NCBI GenBank assembly: GCA_012103075.1
Contig: JAAVLQ010000001.1
Location: forward strand, 1,488,001-1,552,000
Origin: Brucella cytisi
GTDB taxonomy: Bacteria > Pseudomonadota > Alphaproteobacteria > Rhizobiales > Rhizobiaceae
Reading direction: 5' to 3'
DNA length: 64,000 nt
This document shows, piece by piece, positions 1 to 9,793 of this stretch; the stretch's first letter is position 1, and the number at the start of each line of letters is the position of its first letter. A program made the translations under genes and the position numbers. A model generated the notes under the pieces. It was given only the letters and a program-made list of their open reading frames with translations, had not been told where the DNA came from and made no database searches.

Positions 1-770
1 GGCCAGCCAGCATTGGGCGAGCGATGCAGACGTGCATCACGGCGCATGGCGGAAAACGCTTCTTTCCCTGAAAGCCTGTCTTTCGTGATCGCGGTGGCAA
101 GGGAGGCGAGCAGTCCGGTCAGTCTGGCTGGGATATAATTAGCGACATCGTCCAGCTTTGCGGCAAAACGACCAAAGTCACGATAGCGATCATTCAGATG
201 GCCGATCATGGAATCAGCGGTATTGATCAGCTTGTAGGCGAACAAACCGGGTAGCCCACCGACCAGAAACCAGAACGCAGGTGCAACGATACCATCTGAA
301 GCGTTTTCCGCGAGGCTTTCTATCGCTGCACGACTGACACCGCCTTCATCGAGATGTTCGGGATTGCGCCCGACGATCATCGACACAGCCCGACGACCGC
401 CTTCGATCCCTTCCTCACGCAATGCCAGTGCGACCGCCTGCACATGATCGGCAAGGCTTTTCTGTGCAAGCAGCACCGTCACGATCAGGATTTCGGCAAC
501 TGCACCGGCAGTCCCGGCGAAGGGTAACGAGAGTTCAAGGATGAGCCCCAGAACCACACAGGCCATCACCAGCCCGACCGTCAGCCACATGCCGTTTCGG
601 CGAAGCACCGAGGCAGAGAGATTGCGATTGTTCCAGCGCTTTTCGCCCCACGAAATTGCTTTCCCGAACAGGACGACGGGGTGCGGCACCTTCTGCCATA
701 GCTGCGGCGGGTCGCCGACAAAGCGATCCAGAAGAAGCGCCAGCGAAAGAATAATCAGCTTTATTTCCAT
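1..770 (-). CDS. cobD: CobD/CbiB, adenosylcobinamide-phosphate synthase (3' end outside window)
   Basis: Inner-membrane enzyme that joins aminopropanol (or its phosphate) to adenosylcobyric acid late in cobalamin synthesis. The reading frame from ATG at 770 stays open to the window edge, about 256 residues. It starts MEIKLIILSLALLLDRFVGD, then carries the family stretches DPPQLWQKVPHPV, RNPEHLD, ESLAENASDGIVAP and HRSPNAGW, with hydrophobic segments between them. The C-terminus is missing because the window starts inside the gene. It lies 22 bases downstream of cobC on the same strand, so the two are probably co-transcribed with cobB and cobA. No frame break was seen here. Identification is from recognised motifs. 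Confidence 0.93.
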   Translation of the reverse strand, partial: MEIKLIILSLALLLDRFVGDPPQLWQKVPHPVVLFGKAISWGEKRWNNRNLSASVLRRNGMWLTVGLVMACVVLGLILELSLPFAGTAGAVAEILIVTVLLAQKSLADHVQAVALALREEGIEGGRRAVSMIVGRNPEHLDEGGVSRAAIESLAENASDGIVAPAFWFLVGGLPGLFAYKLINTADSMIGHLNDRYRDFGRFAAKLDDVANYIPARLTGLLASLATAITKDRLSGKEAFSAMRRDARLHRSPNAGW

Positions 771-792
771 GAGCTTGACCAGAAAAACTGAA

Positions 793-1804
793 TCAAAATT
801 TCAACGCCTTTTCGAACCGCGCAAGCGCCACATCATCCAAAGGCAAACCAATGCGCAACCAGCGCGGGGCGTAATCGAACTTCCGGATCAGAATATGTCT
901 CTCGCACAATCTGGTGTAAATCCCGATTGCACCCACGTGTTCGACGAGAGAAAACAACGCCGTGCCGCCAATTTCCCTCAGACCGCTTTTGTCCAGAACA
1001 GCCGACAATTCCGCCCGCCGCAGATCAATACGTGTGCGATAATCCGCAAGCGTTCCGGCATCGCTGAAAGCATGATTGGCGATTGCCAGTGCTGGGCCAG
1101 AAACCGCCCATGGTCCAAGCCGCCGCTCCAACGCTTCAACAAAACGACCGCCTGTAATTGCAAAGCCCAGACGAACGCCAGCAAGCCCGAAAAAACTTGC
1201 CGAAGGATTTCAGCACGATCATCGGTGCATCTTCTGCATTTGCCGCAATGCTGACGGCCTCATGCGCGTCGGTGAACGCCTCATCAACAACCAGAAAGCC
1301 CCCGCGAGCACCGAGTTTCTGTGCAAGTTGCAGGAGAGCCTCTTTCGAAATCACGCGACCGTCTGGATTGTTCGGATTAACGATGACTGCCGCTGTTGCC
1401 TCACTCGGAATTTCATCAAGCGTCACACATTGCACAACCTTCCAGCCGGAAGCGGCGAACGAGGCAGCGTGTTCCTGATAGGTCGGCCCGAGGATGGCTA
1501 CCGTCGACGGCGCGATCAGCGTTGGAACGAGCTGGATCAAAGCCTGCGTGCCCGGCGCTGCAACGATCGGTGCTTTCTCGTTCAGCCGATAATAGCTGCG
1601 GGCCAGTCGCAACGTTTCCTGTAACAATCCTTCATCAGGCAGACGGTTCCAGATTTCAGGTGTCAGTTCGGGAAGCGGAAAATGCTCTGGATTGATGCCC
1701 GTCGAAAGGTCGAGCCAGTCTTGCGGCCTGCCACCAAAACGCGCGACGGCCTTGTCGAGCGCGCCGCCATGCTCGATTTCTGCACTCAAGCTTTCTCTCC
1801 GCAA
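793..1804 (-). CDS. cobC: CobC, PLP-dependent threonine-phosphate decarboxylase-type enzyme (one frame break)
   Basis: Class-I aminotransferase-fold enzyme that supplies the aminopropanol (phosphate) arm for cobalamin; works with CobD next door. Visible features are LDLSTGINPEHFPLP near residue 30, NPNNPDGR in the middle and the PLP-lysine region VLKSFGKFF near residue 205. The frame breaks at the A-run 1190-1195 (six A; five restore the frame), after which the protein continues GLAGVRLGFAITGG and ends at 793. Joined length is about 337 residues, normal for the family. ATG at 1804 overlaps the end of cobB by 19 bases, so translation is probably coupled. The joining is inference. Confidence 0.9.
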
Positions 1805-3097
1805 AAATCGATGACATGCATGAACGAGCCTGAAACGGAGCCGACTCTCAGGCCTGCCTCGCCAACATCGTCGCCGACAGCATCACGCACACGGAAAAGA
1901 CGATCAGCCTTTCCTTCACGCACGATACTGGCATAGTGAAACTCATGCGCCTTCAATGTCTCGGTCCAAGGCGCACCTGCAAGCGGTTCCAGCATGCGGT
2001 AGCCGAGATGCAGCTTTCTTTTGCAAAGCTCGTTTCGAGCGGCAGAAGATCCAGCATCGGGTGTGTGACACCCTCTGCATCCCGCAAGCTTTCGCCGAGA
2101 ACCATGTAGCCGCCACATTCGCCGTAAACTGTTACCCCACGGGCTGCAGCTTCGCGTATGCCCGCCTGAAAACGTCCTGCCTGCGCCAAACGCCCTGCAT
2201 GCAATTCAGGATAGCCGCCCGGCAGATAGATTGCATCGGCATCCTGTCTCGGAGACTCATCGCCGAGCGGTGAGAAGAATGAAATCTCCCCCCCCCTCGC
2301 CTGCGCCAGCCTTCAAACAAATGCGCATAGGCAAAGGCAAATGCGTCATCGCGGGCAACGGCAATGTGGTTGCCCAGCGGCTTCAGGCGCGGGACATTGG
2401 CCATCGCATCGAAGCGCTTCGGTCGCGACCAGATCGTCTGCAGCGCGTCCAGATCGATATGCGTTTCCATCGCATCTGCAGCGTGTTCGAGAAAGCTCTC
2501 AAGATCGGAGTGCTCGCCCGCCTGCACCAGCCCCGTGTGCCTTTCCGGTAAGGAAAGAGCAGTATCGCGGGGCAATGCACCAAGAACCGGAATACGGAGC
2601 GGCTCCAATGCGCCACGCAACATAGCCTCATGCCGGGAGCTACCAACGCGATTGAGGATGATTCCCGCAATCAGCACATCCTTGCGAAACTGGCTGAAAC
2701 CCCAGACAAGAGCGGCAATGGAATGTGATTGCCGGGCACAATCCACCACCAGCACCACCGGCAGATCGAGAAGCCGGGCAAGAGCGGCAGATGAACCCTT
2801 GCCGTCCATCGCTCCGTCAAAGAGCCCCATCATGCCCTCGGCAACCAATAGCTTGGCACCACTTTCCGTCATGCGGGAGGACAGTGCACTGATAAGTTCA
2901 GGGCGCATCGCCCAAGGGTCCAGATTGAAGCAATCCACCCCGCTTGCAGCCTTGTGGTAGGCGGGGTCGATATAGTCGGGACCGGCCTTGACCGGCGCAA
3001 GCGCTTCTCCCCGCCGTTTCAGGGCGCGCAGCAAACCCAGCGTTACCGTTGTCTTGCCAGACCCGGAAGCCGGCGCTGCTATCATGAACCCCTTCAT
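1786..3097 (-). CDS. cobB: CobB/CbiA, (hydrogeno)cobyrinic acid a,c-diamide synthase (two frame breaks)
   Basis: ATP- and glutamine-dependent amidase that amidates the a and c side chains of the corrin ring. N-terminal P-loop APASGSGKTTVTLG (residues 8-21) and the dethiobiotin-synthetase-like domain are followed by a class-I glutaminase domain with VYGECGGYMVLG, whose Cys is the expected nucleophile. Frame breaks lie at the nine-C run 2288-2296 and at the T-run 2019-2022. Across them the protein reads on to EPLAGAPWTE and ends GSFMHVIDFCGEKA. Joined length is about 436 residues, typical for the family. The ATG at 3097 overlaps the repaired cobA stop, which supports a cobA-cobB-cobC-cobD transcription unit. 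Confidence 0.92.
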
Positions 3098-3983
3098 GCG
3101 CTTCTCACTCCCTCATTTTGATTTCGTCTGGCAAGCGGATCGCTGGACAGGATTTTACCGTTCAACGCACCCATCCAATCCAGCCCGGCGCGCAGACGAA
3201 CCACTTCACCTACGACCACAATGGCAGGCGGGTTCAGCCCCGCCGCTTCAACATCTTTGCAGCCCGCGCCAATGTCGTTTCAAGCACGGTCTGCTTGGGG
3301 AGGCTTGCATTGCACACGAAGGCGACAGGCTCATCCGGCGAACGCCCAGCCTCGATCAGCCGCCCGGCGATAAGGTCTATATGTTTCATCGCCATATACA
3401 TGACGATAACCGGCGCAGACTTGGCGATCCCAGTCCAGTTGATCCCGTCAGGCATCGAGCCGCTGGCATCGTGACCGGTCAGAAAGGTCACCGATTGATT
3501 GATATCGCGATGGGTAGCGGCAATACCCGCATAGGCGAGGCCGCCAATTCCGGCAGTCACTCCGGGAACGATGCGAAACGGAACGCCATGCTCCACCAAG
3601 GTCAGCGCCTCTTCTGCTCCCCGTCCGAATACGAACGGATCACCGCCTTTCAGGCGCAGCACCTTCTTTCCCGATTTTGCAAGTTCAACAAGCCGCAGGG
3701 ATATATCACGCTGTTTTGGCGAAGGCTTGCCGCCGCGCTTGCCTGCATATTCCAGAGCGGCATCCGCATTCTTGAGAGACAGGCAGGCATCATCCACCAG
3801 CGCGTCGTAAACGATGACATCTGCCTGCTGTAAGGCGTTGACAGCGTGAAGCGTCAAAAGACCGGGATCGCCCGGCCCGGCCCCAACGAGCCAGACATGG
3901 CCGGGTTCCATCGCAGGCAAGGTCACTTTGCTCCTCGCAATGACACATGCAGCCGTTTCTTCAGCCTTGTTCATTTTCATCAA
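3094..3983 (-). CDS. cobA: CobA, uroporphyrinogen-III C-methyltransferase (SUMT; one frame break)
   Basis: SAM-dependent methylase that converts uroporphyrinogen III to precorrin-2, the branch point into cobalamin. The family signatures VGAGPGDPGLLTLHAV (residues 33-48), LRLKGGDPFVFGRG and PGVTAGIGG are intact. A one-base loss at the T-run 3256-3258 gives a premature stop at 3234. Reading on in the next frame gives DVEAAGLNPPAIVVVGEVV and a stop at 3094 that overlaps the cobB start in an ATGA arrangement, so I take 3094 as the true end (about 296 residues). Several Met codons (3983, 3980, 3974) could start it. It is a CobA-only SUMT, with no CysG oxidase/chelatase domain. Confidence 0.93.
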
Positions 3984-3992
3984 CCACTATTC

Positions 3993-4017
3993 TATCTGGC
4001 GGCACAGCTATCAGATA
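3993..4017. promoter_or_regulatory. Inverted repeat in the cobA/cbiD divergent promoter
   Basis: The 49-base gap between the divergently transcribed cobA and cbiD contains TATCTG (3993-3998) and CAGATA (4012-4017), a perfect six-base inverted repeat with a 13-base spacer. Its position would suit an operator acting on both genes. I cannot name a regulator, and no cobalamin riboswitch is visible in this short gap. Confidence 0.3.
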
Positions 4018-4032
4018 CATTATAAGGCGTCC

Positions 4033-5137
4033 ATGAATGACGAAACCGCTCCAACGAATAAAAGTCAGGAAAAGCCGAGCTCCGCCGCGGCTGGACCACG
4101 GGCGCCTGCGCAACCGCTGCCACCAAGGCCGCATTGACGGCGCTTATTACCGGTGAATTTCCTGATCCCGTCGGTATAATTCTGCCCAAGGGGAAGTACC
4201 CTATTTCCAGCTCGCCTATGAAGGGCTGGGCGATGGCTATGCGATGGCAGGCATCATCAAGGATGCCGGCGACGATCCCGACGTGACCCATGGTGCCACG
4301 ATCATCTCGACCGTATTCCCGGCCCCACCCGGAACCGGCGTCGTCTTTCGTGCAGGTGAAGGCGTTGGCACAGTTACGCGGCTCGGCTTGCAGATTCCTC
4401 CGGGTGAAGCCGCCATCAATCCGGTCCCGCGTCGTATGATGACCGAAATCTGCGAGCAGATTTGCGCCGAATACGGCCTGCCCGCGGATATCGTCATTAC
4501 GATATCGGTGCCCGGCGGCGAAGAGATTGCCAAAAAGACATGGAACCCGCGTCTCGGTATTATCGGCGGTATTTCCATTCTCGGCACCACTGGTGTGGTC
4601 CACCCGTTTTCCTGTTCAGCCCGGATACATTCGATCCATCGCGGCATCGACGTCGCACGCGCAGCCGGGCAGAAACATGTCCTCGGCGCGACAGGTTCGA
4701 CGTCCGAGGATGCTGCGCAGGCGCTCTATGATCTGCCCGATTTTGCCATTCTCGACATGGGCGACTTCGCTGGCGGTGTGCTCAAATATCTGCGCGAGCA
4801 TCCTATCGACAAACTTACGATCGCAGGCGGTTTCGCCAAGCTGACGAAGCTTGCGCAGGGTGCGCTCGACCTCCATTCTTCACGGTCGCAAGTGGACAAG
4901 AGTTTCCTTTGGACCATCGCCGAAAAGGCTGGCGCGCCGGAAAGCATGAAGGATCAGATTCTCTTTGCGAACACTGCGCTGGAAGTGCTTGAACTGACTC
5001 AATCAATCGGCCTCGACATGGCCACGCCAATTGCGCTCAAGGCGAAGGAAACCGCGCTCGAAACCCTTCGCGGCGCGCCGGTCGCGGTCGAGATTATCGT
5101 AACTGATCGCAGTGGGAATATCCTTGCGCGCGTCTGA
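4033..5137 (+). CDS. cbiD: CbiD, precorrin-5B C1-methyltransferase / deacylase type (two frame breaks)
   Basis: Methylates C-1 of the corrin ring during ring processing; in many alphaproteobacteria a CbiD-type protein stands in for the unrelated CobF of the classical aerobic pathway. ATG at 4033 gives MNDETAPTNKSQEKP. After a break near 4077 the diagnostic RRGWTTGACATAATKAAL appears, and after another at the G-run 4190-4193 the frame becomes VPYFQLAYEGLGDGYAM and stays open to 5137. Later motifs are GEAAINPVPRRMM, GGISILGTTGVV and TIAGGFAKLTKLAQG. Joined length is about 368 residues. It overlaps cobK by 26 bases, so the pair is an operon. Confidence 0.92.
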
Positions 5138-5870
5138 CCCCAAGATACTCATTCTCGGCGGAACGACCGAGGCTGCGACACTTGCAACGGCCTTCGCAGG
5201 GCTGCCCGTCAATGCCATTACCTCGCTTGCCGGGCGTACCAGCAATCCAGCCAAACTGACCGGAACGGTTCGAAGCGGTGGCTTCGGAGGTGTTGATGGT
5301 CTTGCTGCCTATCTCGACGAAGAACGGATAGACCTCATCATTGATGCGACCCATCCCTATGCAGCACGCATCTCGCAAAATACGGTTCAGGCGGCAGGCA
5401 AGCGCGGTATACCATTGGTGAGGCTGGAGCGCCCCGCACGGGAGGAAAAGCCGGGCGACCGCTGGATCAATATTTCCGATGAAGCCGAAGCAGTAAATGC
5501 TATCCCATCCGGTGAGCGTGTATTTCTGGCGCTCGGTCGCCAGCACATCGCGCCTTTCGCGGAGCGCGCTGATGTTCATTTCGTCATCCGCATGATCGAT
5601 CCACCGGATGTGGCACTACCACAGGATTGCGAAATCGTTCTGGCGAGACCCGGCGATTACGCTGCGGAGAAGCGTTTTCTGGAAGGCCGCAGGATCGGGC
5701 TGATCGTCAGCCGCAACTCGGGCGGCACCATTTCCTATGCAAAAATCGAGGCTGCCCGTGCACTGGGACTTCCGGTCATGATGATTTCCCGTCCACCGGT
5801 TGCGGCCAGAAACGTTGTCACTTCACCAGAAGATGCAATCATATTCGCCCGCAAAGCACTAGGTTTTTGA
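5112..5870 (+). CDS. cobK: CobK, precorrin-6A reductase
   Basis: NAD(P)H-dependent reductase that converts precorrin-6A to precorrin-6B. Intact 252-residue frame. The N-terminal Rossmann-like ILILGGTTEAATLA and the central IDATHPYAARIS are typical of CobK/CbiJ. The C-terminal half contains ISRNSGGTISYAKIEAARAL. I use the GTG at 5112; a TTG at 5123 is also possible and would shorten the overlap with cbiD. The 3' end overlaps the convergent cobM by 12 bases. One of the few cob genes here with no frame break. Confidence 0.94.
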   Translation: MGISLRASDPKILILGGTTEAATLATAFAGLPVNAITSLAGRTSNPAKLTGTVRSGGFGGVDGLAAYLDEERIDLIIDATHPYAARISQNTVQAAGKRGIPLVRLERPAREEKPGDRWINISDEAEAVNAIPSGERVFLALGRQHIAPFAERADVHFVIRMIDPPDVALPQDCEIVLARPGDYAAEKRFLEGRRIGLIVSRNSGGTISYAKIEAARALGLPVMMISRPPVAARNVVTSPEDAIIFARKALGF

Positions 5871-6617
5871 ACGCGCCGCGTGGCTGTGTGCTTCATGGTA
5901 AAGCGCTGAATCGCGAAAGCTTTTAGGGTCCAGTCCGCGCCCGACAAAAATCATTGCCGTACGTTTCAACCCGAATGCAGCTACCTTCTCCGCTATGTCT
6001 GACAGCGTACCGCGTAGAATTTGTTCATCAGGCCATCCAACGCGATAGGCGATAACCACCGGGCAATCGGCACCGTAAAGAGGTGTCAGCTCGGCCTCGA
6101 TTTTGTTGAGGTTCCGGATGGAAAGATGGATCACCAGCGTCGCACCCGACCGCCCGAGTGTGGTAAGGTCTTCGCCTTCAGGCATAGCAGACGATTTCAT
6201 CGAGGTACGGGTCAGGATGATTGTCTGATTGACCTCGGGAATGGTCAGTTCCTGCTTCATGGCAGCGGCAGCGGCTGCAAAAGCTGGCACCCCCGGCGTC
6301 ACATCATATGGAATGCCTAGACTGTCCAGCCGACGCATCTGTTCGGCCATAGCGCCATAAATCGACGGGTCGCCCGAATGCACTCGCGCAACGTCGAGGC
6401 CTTGCACATGTGCTGCTTCCATCTCAGCGATAATCTCGTCCAGCGTTAGCGATGAACTGTCGACCAGACGCACATCCTTCGGTGCTCCGGCAACAACCTC
6501 CTTCGGCACCAGCGAGCCCGCATAGACGCAGACAGGACATTGCTCGATGAGGCGCAGACCGCGCACGGTGATAAGGTCCGCCGCGCCGGGGCCGGCTCCA
6601 ATGAAATGAACAGTCAC
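5859..6617 (-). CDS. cobM: CobM, precorrin-4 C11-methyltransferase
   Basis: SAM-dependent methylase of the SUMT superfamily that methylates C-11 of precorrin-4. Intact, about 252 residues. Signatures are VHFIGAGPGAADLITVRG at the N-terminus, LVDSSSLTLDEI, VARVHSGDPSIYGAMAEQ and TPGVPAFAAAAAAM. I prefer the GTG at 6617 because AGGAAGGGG lies just upstream of it and the family normally starts MTVHFIGAG; an in-frame ATG at 6644 would add nine residues. It is convergent with cobK and followed upstream by the TetR gene. Confidence 0.94.
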   Translation of the reverse strand: MTVHFIGAGPGAADLITVRGLRLIEQCPVCVYAGSLVPKEVVAGAPKDVRLVDSSSLTLDEIIAEMEAAHVQGLDVARVHSGDPSIYGAMAEQMRRLDSLGIPYDVTPGVPAFAAAAAAMKQELTIPEVNQTIILTRTSMKSSAMPEGEDLTTLGRSGATLVIHLSIRNLNKIEAELTPLYGADCPVVIAYRVGWPDEQILRGTLSDIAEKVAAFGLKRTAMIFVGRGLDPKSFRDSALYHEAHSHAARSKT

Positions 6618-6665
6618 GATTTCCCCTTCCTGAACTGCGGACATGACTTTCCGTGATGTCGAAAG

Positions 6666-7233
6666 TCAATCCGTTTCCGGCAAAAGCTCTTCGATATCGT
6701 TGAAGATCGACTGCCATTCCTCATCCGTCAGTTCGAAGAAATTGAAGCTGCGCAACAGGAATGCACCTTCATTGGCTATGAAGGCCAGCCGAGTCCTGCG
6801 CCCTTCCGGTGTGGAGACGTCAAGCCCATCCCATTGCTTGCGATACCAGAGACGGGTTTCATCCAGATGTTCGGTGTTGGGAATGAGACTGGTCATCATG
6901 GCCGCAAAGCGCGAGTCGTCTTCGGCATCGCTTTCGCGGGTCACGCGAATATGGGCGGCGATATGAGAAAGCGCGTCCATGCGGCCTTGCTTTTTCTTGT
7001 CGACCTGTGCGTCGAAACGATCGCCCCACCGCCCGATCATCGCTTTCAAAGCCCGTCCTTATTGCCGAAGCAATACTGAACGCCCCTTTGGTCACACCAG
7101 AAGCCTGTGCGACGGCATCCATGGTGAGGGCCGCCAGCCCACCTTCGGCGACGAGCTTTTCAGCCATATCGAGCACATGGTCACGGTCGATTGAGCGCGG
7201 CCTGCCTATTCTGTGCAAATTTTCACTTTCCAT
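6666..7233 (-). CDS. TetR/AcrR-family transcriptional regulator (two frame breaks)
   Basis: Probable repressor of the divergent MFS exporter. The N-terminus MESENLHRIGRPRSIDRD leads into a helix-turn-helix with MAEKLVAEGGLAALTMDAVA and ASGVTKGAF. Two single-base losses between 7050 and 7072 are needed to read on through the expected YCFGNKDGLLKAM into the ligand-binding domain, which contains DEDSRFAAMMT-like acidic stretches and ends FNFFELTDEEWQSIF. Joined length is about 189 residues, normal for the family. The regulator and exporter starts are only 70 bases apart, the classic TetR/efflux layout. The ligand is unknown. Confidence 0.85.
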
Positions 7234-7274
7234 ACAGACGGATTTATATTAAGTGAGCCCTCCTCGCAAGTTTG

Positions 7275-7288
7275 AATACAAGCGTATT
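7275..7288. promoter_or_regulatory. Candidate TetR operator
   Basis: AATAC (7275-7279) and GTATT (7284-7288) form a perfect five-base inverted repeat around AAGC in the gap between the TetR gene and the MFS gene. The placement just upstream of the MFS start fits an operator, but the half-sites are short and could be chance. Confidence 0.3.
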
Positions 7289-7303
7289 GAAAAGGTGCTA
7301 TCA

Positions 7304-8791
7304 ATGTTGCCGAAAAATCGCTGGCTGGTTCTGACCATTGTTTCCAGCGCATTGTTTCTGATCGTCGTGGACATGACGGTGCTTTATACGGCGCTACCCC
7401 GCCTCACCCACGATCTCGCGGCCAGCGCTTCCGAAAAGCTCTGGATCATGAACATCTATCCGCTCGTCGTTGCAGGACTCCTGCCCGGCCTAGGCACGCT
7501 TGGCGACAAGGTCGGCCACAAGCGCATGTTCATGTCTGGACTCGCAGTCTTCGGGCTTGCCTCATTCTGCGCGGCCTACTCGCCAAACCCGGAATTCCTT
7601 ATTGCCGCTCGCGCATTTCTCGCTTGCGGCGCAGCCATGATGATGCCCGCAACGCTCTCCATCATTCGGTTGACGTTCACCGATGACAAGGAGCGCTCGC
7701 TTGCAATCGGCATCTGGGCGGCTATTGCATCAGGCGGTGCCGCCATCGGCCCTGTGGCAGGCGGCGTTCTGCTGGAATATTTCTGGTGGGGATCGGTCTT
7801 CCTTATCAACGTACCCGTCGTACTGGTTGCGCTGTCACTCTCCGTCTTCACTTGAAAATCGTCCGCTCGGCTCCGGGCGCAAATGGGATTTGATCGGTTC
7901 GATCCAGATTATGGTTGGATTGATTGCACTCACCTATGCCGTGAAGGAACTCGCAAAGCGCGATGCATCCATGACCGTATTTGCAGCCGCGCTGGCAATC
8001 GGGTTGGTCGCATCATTCATCTTCGTGCGCAGGCAGCTCGCAAGCGAAGCACCGCTGATCGACTTCTCTCTGTTCAACAACAAGCTGTTTTCGATGGGTG
8101 TTTTCGCAGCTCTGGTGGCTTCCGGTTCAATGACGGGGATGGAACTCGTCTTCAGCCAGCGCATGCAGCTGATCGAAGGCATGTCACCCTTGCATGCCGG
8201 ATTATCAATCTTGCCTATTCCTCTGGCCGCTTTCGTTTGCAGGGCCGCTCGCTGGCATCATGCTGCCGCGCCTTGGTACCGGCAAGCTTCTGTGGTCGTC
8301 GCTGGGGATCACAGCACTTGGCGTTATTGTCTACATTCTGACTTACAAGACTTCGGCCTCGTTCTATCTGGTCGGGCTTGCGATTCTCGGCTTCGGCGTG
8401 GGAGCTGCCATGACAGGTGCATCGTCGGCGATCATGACCAATGCACCGGTTGAAAAGGCAGGCATGGCAGCTTCCGTTGAAGAAGTTTCCTTTGAACTCG
8501 GCAACGCTCTCGGTGTCACGGTTTTCGGAAGCATTCTGTCCGTATTTACACACGGCAAGCCTTGTGATCCCTGAAGGCGCAGGTATCCCCGCAATCGTGC
8601 GCGATAGTCTGGACGAAGCGCTTCTGGCAGCTCAATCCCTACCGCCAGCAGATGCACAAACTCTGACGGCGCTGGCATCGGCGGCTTTTGAGAGTGCTTA
8701 TGTTGCCGTCATCACAGCGACCGCAACTCTGCTTTCGATCGCTACGCTCGTGGCCTACATTATTCAGCGACGTAAGACTGTTACCGCATAA
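7304..8791 (+). CDS. DHA2-type (14-TM) MFS drug exporter (three frame breaks)
   Basis: Proton-driven efflux permease of the EmrB/QacA/SmvA group. From ATG 7304 (MLPKNRWLVLTIV) the protein shows motif A-like LGDKVGHKRMFMSGLAVFG, motif C-like SGGAAIGPVAGGVLLEYFWW and then repeated hydrophobic helices. Breaks lie near 7850, 8230 (an extra T) and 8550. Across them it reads PLGSGRKWDLIGS, AGPLAGIMLPRLG, and ends VAYIIQRRKTVTA at 8791, for about 495 residues. A GTG at 7253 in the same frame is less likely. Its 3' end overlaps the convergent cobE by about 28 bases. Substrate unknown; the TetR partner suggests induction by a toxic small molecule. Confidence 0.88.
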
Positions 8792-9189
8792 TCCGAAGTC
8801 GGGACCGGGCGACAGCCAATGCGGCAGTTGCCCGGCCTGATACGGTTTTTCGACCACAAGAAAGCCATTCGGACCGGTGGCAGCAAGCGCAGCCGCTTCA
8901 GCGACACCACGACATCCAACTGCCTCCAGAACAGTCTCCGATGGGTTTTCGAGACGCGGAGTTTCCTTTTCCAGCCGCTCGGCATCGAAGAAACAAAGCG
9001 CACATTCATAGTGCGCTGCAAGCTCGTTCCATGCGAGCTCGCCACACTGGTACTCAAAGTTGCGATAGCGTCAGGCCGCGAACAGCAGCCTTGTGACAAC
9101 ACCTGATCGGCCAAAGCCAAAAGCTCGTCGAATGTCACGCCGGACGAACCGCCCATGCCGAGGACTGTGCTGTAGTTTCTAGAACCCAC
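8764..9189 (-). CDS. cobE: CobE / CbiG C-terminal domain protein (two frame breaks)
   Basis: Small protein of the CobE/CbiG-C fold used in cobalamin synthesis. The first part reads GMGGSSGVTFDELLALADQ. After a break near 9056 the frame becomes FEYQCGELAWNELAAHYE, CALCFFDAERLEKETPRLEN and the diagnostic VGCRGVAEAAALAA. A second break at the A-run near 8847 restores the first frame, which ends SDYAVTVLRR at 8764. Joined length is about 141 residues. The start is uncertain (GTG 9189 or ATG 9156) because it overlaps the end of the TerB-like gene. Placing it with the cob cluster fits its role. Confidence 0.8.
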   Translation of the reverse strand: MGSRNYSTVLGMGGSSGVTFDELLALADQVLSQGCCSRPDAIATLSTSVASSHGTSLQRTMNVRFVSSMPSGWKRKLRVSKTHRRLFWRQLDVVVSLKRLRLLPPVRMAFLWSKNRIRPGNCRIGCRPVPTSDYAVTVLRR

Positions 9190-9629
9190 AGGGGAGACGA
9201 CTGGCGTGCTTTGTGCAGCTCTTCCGGCTTGACGCCGAGTGTATCGGCAATGCGCTGGATCATCGTTGCCTCGGAACGGTCAAGCCGGTGATCGGAACAG
9301 GCAATCTTTACGAGGTCACTAAGCAGCGCCAAACGGCGATCCGGTGCCATCTCGGCCAGCATGTTAGCTGCTTGCTTGGTCGTCGTCTCGTAGGCGAAAT
9401 CCTTAAGATACTCGGCCACTTCCGGAAGCTCTTCCGGCGGAATGCCGAAATTCCTTTCGGCAATTTCCTTGAACGCCGCTATTTCAGCAGGATGCTGGTC
9501 GCCATCGGCAAACACCACATGCAACAGCAAAAGCAGTTCAGAAGCGAGCGCCGGATCATCGGCCACGCGCTGCACGGCGCTCTTCTTGCTGAGAAAAGCG
9601 GTAATCCGCTCAAAGATGCTCTCGCTCAT
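9135..9629 (-). CDS. TerB-like (tellurite-resistance TerB fold) protein
   Basis: Helical cytoplasmic protein with TerB-family character: MSESIFERITAFLSKKSA at the N-terminus, acidic VVFADGDQHPAEIAAFKEI in the first helical repeat and IACSDHRLDRSEATMIQRIA in the second. TerB proteins bind metal ions in some cases, but the role here is unknown. I choose ATG 9629 because AGGGGTTCC precedes it; an in-frame ATG lies upstream at 9680. The 3' end is doubtful: one C fewer at the CCCC just before 9190 would end it at a TAG near 9178, before most of the cobE overlap. Confidence 0.75.
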   Translation of the reverse strand: MSESIFERITAFLSKKSAVQRVADDPALASELLLLLHVVFADGDQHPAEIAAFKEIAERNFGIPPEELPEVAEYLKDFAYETTTKQAANMLAEMAPDRRLALLSDLVKIACSDHRLDRSEATMIQRIADTLGVKPEELHKARQSSPLWVLETTAQSSAWAVRPA

Positions 9630-9793
9630 GGAACCCCTCAAAACTTTCAGCCTGAATATAATGAATAGCGCCGGATGCACCGGAAAACAATCTCGCTCAA
9701 CGCACTGGCTTTCTTCGGAGATTATCCTTGTCCGACTAGCGTTAGGAAAGCAGCTGCTCTATGTTGCGCCCACCTCTCCCTTGGGCTTCCCCG

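Noticed and set aside
541..1254. Long plus-strand frame opposite cobD and cobC
   Set aside because: Lies antisense to clear cob genes and shows no protein-like pattern; high-GC antisense frames are common here.
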